Shown here piece by piece: positions 6,267-7,119 of a DNA stretch of 7,119 nucleotides (the first letter of the stretch is position 1; each line of letters starts with the position of its first letter). The DNA comes from Candidatus Bathyarchaeota archaeon RBG_13_60_20. Its GTDB lineage: Archaea > Thermoproteota > Bathyarchaeia > TCS64. The notes under the pieces were generated by a model. It was not told the origin of the DNA and made no database searches. It worked only from the letters and a program-made list of their open reading frames with translations. The stretch is taken from contig MEZG01000052.1 of the NCBI GenBank assembly GCA_001775965.1, positions 1 to 7,119 of the forward strand, in the 5' to 3' direction. Made by a program: the position numbers and the translations under genes.

Positions 6267-6566
6267 GTGGAGAAGCCCGTGTCTGAGCCCAGCAGGAGGA
6301 GGAACCTCGTCATCATGGGCGTGAAGCCCATCATGAACTACGTGGTGGCCTGCCTGACCCTGTTCAACTCCGGCTCCGAGACGGTCCTCATACGGGCGCG
6401 GGGCAAGCACATCAACAAGGCCGTGGACCTCGTGGAGCTCCTCAGACGCGTGTTCCTCAAGGACGCAGTCGTCAGGGACGTCAGGGTGGGCACGGACACG
6501 CTGAGGCGCGACGATGGCAGGGACGCCCAGGTGTCCATCATCGAGATCATCCTGACACCAGGCTAA
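6267..6566 (+). CDS. albA: Alba DNA/RNA-binding chromatin protein
   Basis: Alba is a small dimeric protein that coats archaeal DNA and also binds RNA. The 99-residue product covers the whole domain: beta-1 with NLVIMGVKPIMNYVV (13-27), helix 1 with ACLTLFNSG (28-36), beta-2 TVLIRARGKHINKAVD (39-54), the helix VELLRRVF (56-63), the tip region DVRVGTDTLRRDDGR (71-85), and the last strand VSIIEIIL (89-96). RARGKHINKAVD is the family's most recognisable stretch. Against Sulfolobus Sso10b (GKKP, lysines 16 and 17), this protein reads GVKP, so the K16 acetylation site is V19 and only the K17 equivalent (K20) remains. F63 matches F60, the residue used in dimer-dimer contacts. Start is GTG with a Shine-Dalgarno-like site before it. 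Identification is secure. Confidence 0.95.
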   Translation: MEKPVSEPSRRRNLVIMGVKPIMNYVVACLTLFNSGSETVLIRARGKHINKAVDLVELLRRVFLKDAVVRDVRVGTDTLRRDDGRDAQVSIIEIILTPG

Positions 6567-6573
6567 GGCAGAC

Positions 6574-6580
6574 TTTTAAG
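6574..6580 (+). promoter_or_regulatory. Putative TATA box for the aminotransferase gene
   Basis: TTTTAAG, preceded by GGCAGAC, is a good TATA-type match within GC-rich surroundings. Its centre is 30 bp before the GTG at 6607, which predicts a leaderless or near-leaderless transcript. Confidence 0.5.
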
Positions 6581-6606
6581 CCCTAGACGTCAAGTTCAGG
6601 TGAAGG

Positions 6607-7119
6607 GTGTCAGGTTTGTCGTATCCAAAGATCAAGATAACCCCGCCCGGACCTAAGGCGAAGAAGGTCGTTGAGAGGGACGCGGCGGTCATTTCCCCCA
6701 GCTTCGGAAGGGCCTACCCCCTGGTCATCGAGCGAGGCGAGGGGAACATAGTCGTGGACGTGGACGGCAACGAGTTCATAGACATGAACGCTGGCCTGGC
6801 CGTCTGCAGCGTCGGCCATAGCCACCCCAAGGTGGTTAAGGCAATCAAGGACCAGGTTGACAGGTTCATCCACTACAGCTACACGGACTTTTTCTACGAC
6901 GGCTACGTTAACCTGGGCGAGGTCCTCCACGACCTGGTGCCGGGGAAGCACAAGAAAAAGTTCTTCTACGGCAATAGCGGCGCCGAGGCCATCGAGGCCG
7001 CCATGAAGGTGAGCCGCTGGCACAGCCAAAGGCAGGGCATGCTGGCGTACATAGGGAGCTTCCACGGCCGCACCATGGGCGCCGTGAGCCTCACGGCCTC
7101 CAAGCCCTACCAGAGGCGC
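6607..7119 (+). CDS. Class III PLP-dependent aminotransferase or amino-acid racemase (3' end cut by window edge)
   Basis: The frame is open from GTG 6607 to the edge (171 codons), covering the N-terminal third to half of a class III (acetylornithine / 4-aminobutyrate type) fold. Diagnostic parts are DVDGNEFIDMNAGLAVCSVGHSHP (51-74, split by family as a strand plus GHxHP turn), the PLP-phosphate loop NSGAEAIEAAMK (123-134) and SFHGRTMGAVSLTASKPY (151-168). The opening PKIKITPPGPKAKKVVERD resembles archaeal members annotated as 4-aminobutyrate aminotransferase; some Pyrococcus members of that subgroup are in fact broad-substrate amino-acid racemases. The catalytic lysine lies beyond the edge, so substrate and reaction cannot be told. 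An in-frame TGA at 6601 blocks any longer start. AGGTGA (6598-6603) is only 3 nt from GTG, so a leaderless start, or TTG 6616 (residue 4), is possible. Confidence 0.88.
   Translation, partial: MSGLSYPKIKITPPGPKAKKVVERDAAVISPSFGRAYPLVIERGEGNIVVDVDGNEFIDMNAGLAVCSVGHSHPKVVKAIKDQVDRFIHYSYTDFFYDGYVNLGEVLHDLVPGKHKKKFFYGNSGAEAIEAAMKVSRWHSQRQGMLAYIGSFHGRTMGAVSLTASKPYQRR

Noticed and set aside
6610..7065. 151-codon minus-strand frame
   Set aside because: Antisense to a clear class III aminotransferase; no motif of its own.
1..7119. CRISPR arrays, insertion sequences, tRNA or rRNA genes
   Set aside because: No spaced repeats, transposase frames, terminal inverted repeats or cloverleaf signatures were seen on either strand.

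Overview
The window is a piece of an archaeal chromosome, almost entirely core genes. The gene set is diagnostic: a PolD large subunit (DP2), geranylgeranylglyceryl phosphate synthase, an Elf1-type elongation factor, Sec61-beta and Alba. PolD is missing from classical Crenarchaeota, while archaeal Elf1 is mainly a TACK-side protein. Together they suggest a non-crenarchaeal TACK lineage (Thaum-, Aig-, Bathy- or Korarchaeota-like), probably thermophilic given the AGG/ATA-rich, lysine/arginine-rich coding style. That placement is inference; no rRNA is present.

Layout. Positions 1-424 hold the 5' 141 codons of a minus-strand gene of unknown function that runs off the left edge. A 222-bp AT-rich divergent intergenic region (425-646) follows, with a plausible TATA box for each direction and two A6 tracts exactly one helical turn apart. 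From 647 onward everything lies on the plus strand: nadE (NAD synthetase), elf1, the GGGP synthase (start overlapping the elf1 stop), a 93-bp gap, polC/DP2 (1140 aa, intein-free, catalytic DGD motif and C-terminal PIP box intact), secG/Sec61-beta, alba, and the first 171 codons of a class III PLP aminotransferase or racemase that runs off the right edge.

How they work together. This is a housekeeping strip (cofactor synthesis, transcription elongation, ether-lipid synthesis, replication, secretion, chromatin, amino-acid metabolism) rather than one pathway. nadE-elf1-GGGPS is tightly packed and probably one transcript. polC, secG, alba and the aminotransferase each have a possible TATA-like element 30-45 bp before the start, so they may have their own promoters with short or absent leaders.

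I see no mobile element, CRISPR array, tRNA, rRNA or obvious new multi-gene system. The items most worth a second look are the uncharacterised minus-strand gene, the sharp composition change at the left (about 12-38% GC up to about 720, then about 60-68%), the bent-DNA-like divergent promoter region, the Alba with its usual acetylation-site lysine replaced, and the cysteine-rich stretch in NadE.
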